A DNA stretch of 7,758 nucleotides from Propionibacteriaceae bacterium (GTDB taxonomy: Bacteria > Actinomycetota > Actinomycetes > Propionibacteriales > Propionibacteriaceae). The notes beneath the pieces were generated by a model. The model was given only the letters and a program-made list of their open reading frames with translations, was not told the DNA's origin and ran no database searches. The stretch spans positions 1-7,758 of the forward strand of contig JAUNUL010000100.1 in the NCBI GenBank assembly GCA_030538175.1. The letters run 5' to 3'. Below are positions 6,621 to 7,758 of this stretch, piece after piece. The first letter of the stretch is position 1, and each line of letters opens with the position of its first letter. The position numbers were made by a program, and so were the translations under genes.

Positions 6621-6626
6621 ACCATA
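6621..6626 (-). promoter_or_regulatory. Candidate -10 box for the moaE operon (leaderless start)
   Basis: The minus strand reads TATGGT then CTAGCCC then the GTG start of moaE. A TANNNT hexamer 7 nt before the start codon, with no Shine-Dalgarno between them, is the pattern of actinobacterial leaderless transcripts that begin at the start codon. The -35 region, about 17 nt upstream, has no good consensus. Confidence 0.4.
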
Positions 6627-6690
6627 CCCGGCCCGCACGGTCGTTGGTCGCTGCTTGGGCAGTGCGGTTCAATGGAAGGCACGCAACGAC

Positions 6691-6696
6691 GAGGAG
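6691..6696 (+). promoter_or_regulatory. Shine-Dalgarno of the DUF2342-type gene
   Basis: GAGGAG lies 8 nt before the ATG at 6705 and supports that start codon. Confidence 0.65.
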
Positions 6697-6704
6697 TCAG
6701 CTCG

Positions 6705-7758
6705 ATGTCCGACCACAACGATCCCAGCGACAAGCGCGGCCGGGGCGACGAACCCGAGAACCCGTTCGAGGCGCTGTTCTCGGGACTGGGCTTCGGCGGC
6801 TCAGGCCAGCCGGATCTGAACTCGATGATGAACCAGGTCCGCCAGATGATGTCCCAATTCGGTCTCGGCGGGATGTTCGGTGACCCCTCGACCCAACCCG
6901 ATGCACAGCCCGGCGCCCAGTGGGAGCCGATTCGCGATGTGGCCCGGCGCGTGGTCGCAGCCCAGGGCAGTGACCCGTCCACCTCCGCAACACAACTCAA
7001 CGAACTGCGTGATGCCGTCCGCCTTGCCGACACCTGGCTCGACCAGGCCACCGCCTTTCCCGCCACCGGTGGTCCCGTCGCGGTGTGGAGCCGGGCCGAG
7101 TGGGTCGAACAGACGATGCCGACCTGGCGCAGACTCATCGAACCCGTGGCCGAGGCGATGTCGGAGGCCATGGCGGATTCGATGGGCAGCGGTGAGGGCA
7201 GCGAGGGCGCGATTCCGGGGCTGGACGCCTTCCTGCGTCCGCTGTTGAAGTCGAGCGGGTCCCAGGTCTTCGGATTGCAGGCCGGCCAGGCCATCGGCAA
7301 CCTGGCGGCGAGCGTGCTCGGCGCGACCGAAGTCGGCCTGCCGCTCAGCGGGAGCAGCGAACACACCATCGCCCTCATCCCGACCAACGTCACGGCGTTC
7401 GCCGACGGGCTGGATCAGAGTGATGACGATGTCCGGCTCTATCTGGCCCTGCGCGAAGCAGCCCGACAGCGGCTGTTCGGTGCCACCGCATGGCTGGGAC
7501 CCCAACTGCTGACCCTCGTCGAGAGCTATGCCCGGGGCATCCGGATCGATCTGTCCTCCCTGGAGTCCGCGATCGGATCCTTCGATCCGACCAACTTCAA
7601 CCCCGAAACTCTGCAGGAGATGAGCGAACAGCTCCAGGGCAGTCTCTTCGAGCCCCAGCAGACCGCTGAACAAAAGGCGGTGCTCGAACGCCTCGAAACC
7701 CTGCTGGCCCTCATTGAGGGCTGGGTGGACGAGGTCGTGGCCCAGGCCACCCAGCAGT
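6705..7758 (+). CDS. Zinc-dependent metalloprotease-like protein (DUF2342 family), 3' end outside the window
   Basis: 351 codons are open to the window edge, so the C-terminus is missing. The protein starts with a disordered, charged Gly/Pro/Asp-rich segment (1-37) and a Met/Gln/Gly-rich stretch 'SMMNQVRQMMSQFGLGGMFG' (40-59). It continues into an all-helical body: 'RLADTWLDQATAFP' (106-119), 'AVWSRAEWVEQTMPTW' (126-141), 'QVFGLQAGQAIGNLAASVLG' (187-206), 'LYLALREAARQRLF' (245-258) and 'LLALIEGWVDEVV' (333-345). This layout matches the actinobacterial family annotated as zinc-dependent metalloprotease or F420-biosynthesis-associated hydrolase (DUF2342). In homologues I recall, the motif block reads 'LREAAH.RLF' followed by a nearby His-containing 'AHVPWL'; here these are Arg254 and 'GATAWL', so a zinc ligand may be absent. 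Real function is unknown for the family. Start ATG 6705 is preceded by GAGGAG. Confidence 0.82.
   Translation, partial: MSDHNDPSDKRGRGDEPENPFEALFSGLGFGGSGQPDLNSMMNQVRQMMSQFGLGGMFGDPSTQPDAQPGAQWEPIRDVARRVVAAQGSDPSTSATQLNELRDAVRLADTWLDQATAFPATGGPVAVWSRAEWVEQTMPTWRRLIEPVAEAMSEAMADSMGSGEGSEGAIPGLDAFLRPLLKSSGSQVFGLQAGQAIGNLAASVLGATEVGLPLSGSSEHTIALIPTNVTAFADGLDQSDDDVRLYLALREAARQRLFGATAWLGPQLLTLVESYARGIRIDLSSLESAIGSFDPTNFNPETLQEMSEQLQGSLFEPQQTAEQKAVLERLETLLALIEGWVDEVVAQATQQ

Larger units (their letters stand above)
6614..6704. other. Divergent intergenic region between moaE and the metalloprotease-like gene
   Basis: This 91-bp spacer must carry both divergent promoters. On the minus side there is the TATGGT candidate for moaE. 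On the plus side I see no convincing -10/-35 pair, only the ribosome site at 6691-6696. No inverted repeat stands out. Confidence 0.7.

Noticed and set aside
5711..6883. A 390-codon plus-strand frame across the PDZ protease, moaE and the divergent spacer
   Set aside because: It is antisense to two motif-bearing genes, crosses the intergenic spacer and runs out of frame into the metalloprotease-like gene. The composition is Arg/Pro/Ser-rich, as expected of a shadow frame.
7574..7589. CGGATC-CTTC-GATCCG inverted repeat in the metalloprotease-like gene
   Set aside because: Entirely within coding sequence, isolated, and short enough to arise by chance.
6801..7673. Minus-strand frames of 290 and 258 codons opposite the right-hand gene
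   Set aside because: The plus-strand frame from 6705 has a ribosome site and family-like helices; the minus-strand translations show no recognisable domain and are typical antisense shadows.

Overview
The window looks like chromosomal DNA from a high-GC actinobacterium. Third codon positions are strongly G/C, genes overlap by ATGA or GTGA, GTG starts occur, and all six genuine gene ends visible here use TGA. The family mix (a PPA1309-family protein, a UPF0182 membrane protein, a Lon-like PDZ protease and a DUF2342-type metalloprotease homologue) is typical of Actinomycetota. I lean towards the Propionibacteriales from the similarity of the PPA1309 protein, but I cannot name a species.

Layout. 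Positions 1-1454 (+) hold the end of one M16 (pitrilysin-type) peptidase gene and a complete second M16 gene. They overlap by 4 bp and probably encode the two halves of a heterodimeric peptidase; the complete one has lost the HxxEH zinc motif. A convergent junction of only 6 bp follows. Positions 1461-6613 (-) hold one compact operon, transcribed right to left: moaE (catalytic subunit of molybdopterin synthase), then a membrane-anchored PDZ/Lon-like serine protease, then a 184-bp gap (4937-5120) containing a possible 64-codon ORF and two palindromes, then a PPA1309-family protein, then a large UPF0182 membrane protein. All confirmed junctions except the gap are 4-bp overlaps. A 91-bp divergent spacer (6614-6704) separates this operon from a metalloprotease-like gene (+) that runs off the right edge.

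The most notable feature is that the UPF0182 gene is cut by a single in-frame amber codon (TAG at 3281-3279, minus strand). It lies between two halves that both match the family and are otherwise intact. From family knowledge the codon should be CAG (Gln), so one transition explains it. It is either a recent nonsense mutation, a sequencing error, or (least likely) readthrough. The next most notable point is that the metalloprotease homologue at the right end carries REAAR where I would expect a histidine at the end of the motif.

I see no mobile element, CRISPR array, tRNA, rRNA or clearly new defence or biosynthetic system. This is mostly a conserved actinobacterial housekeeping neighbourhood.
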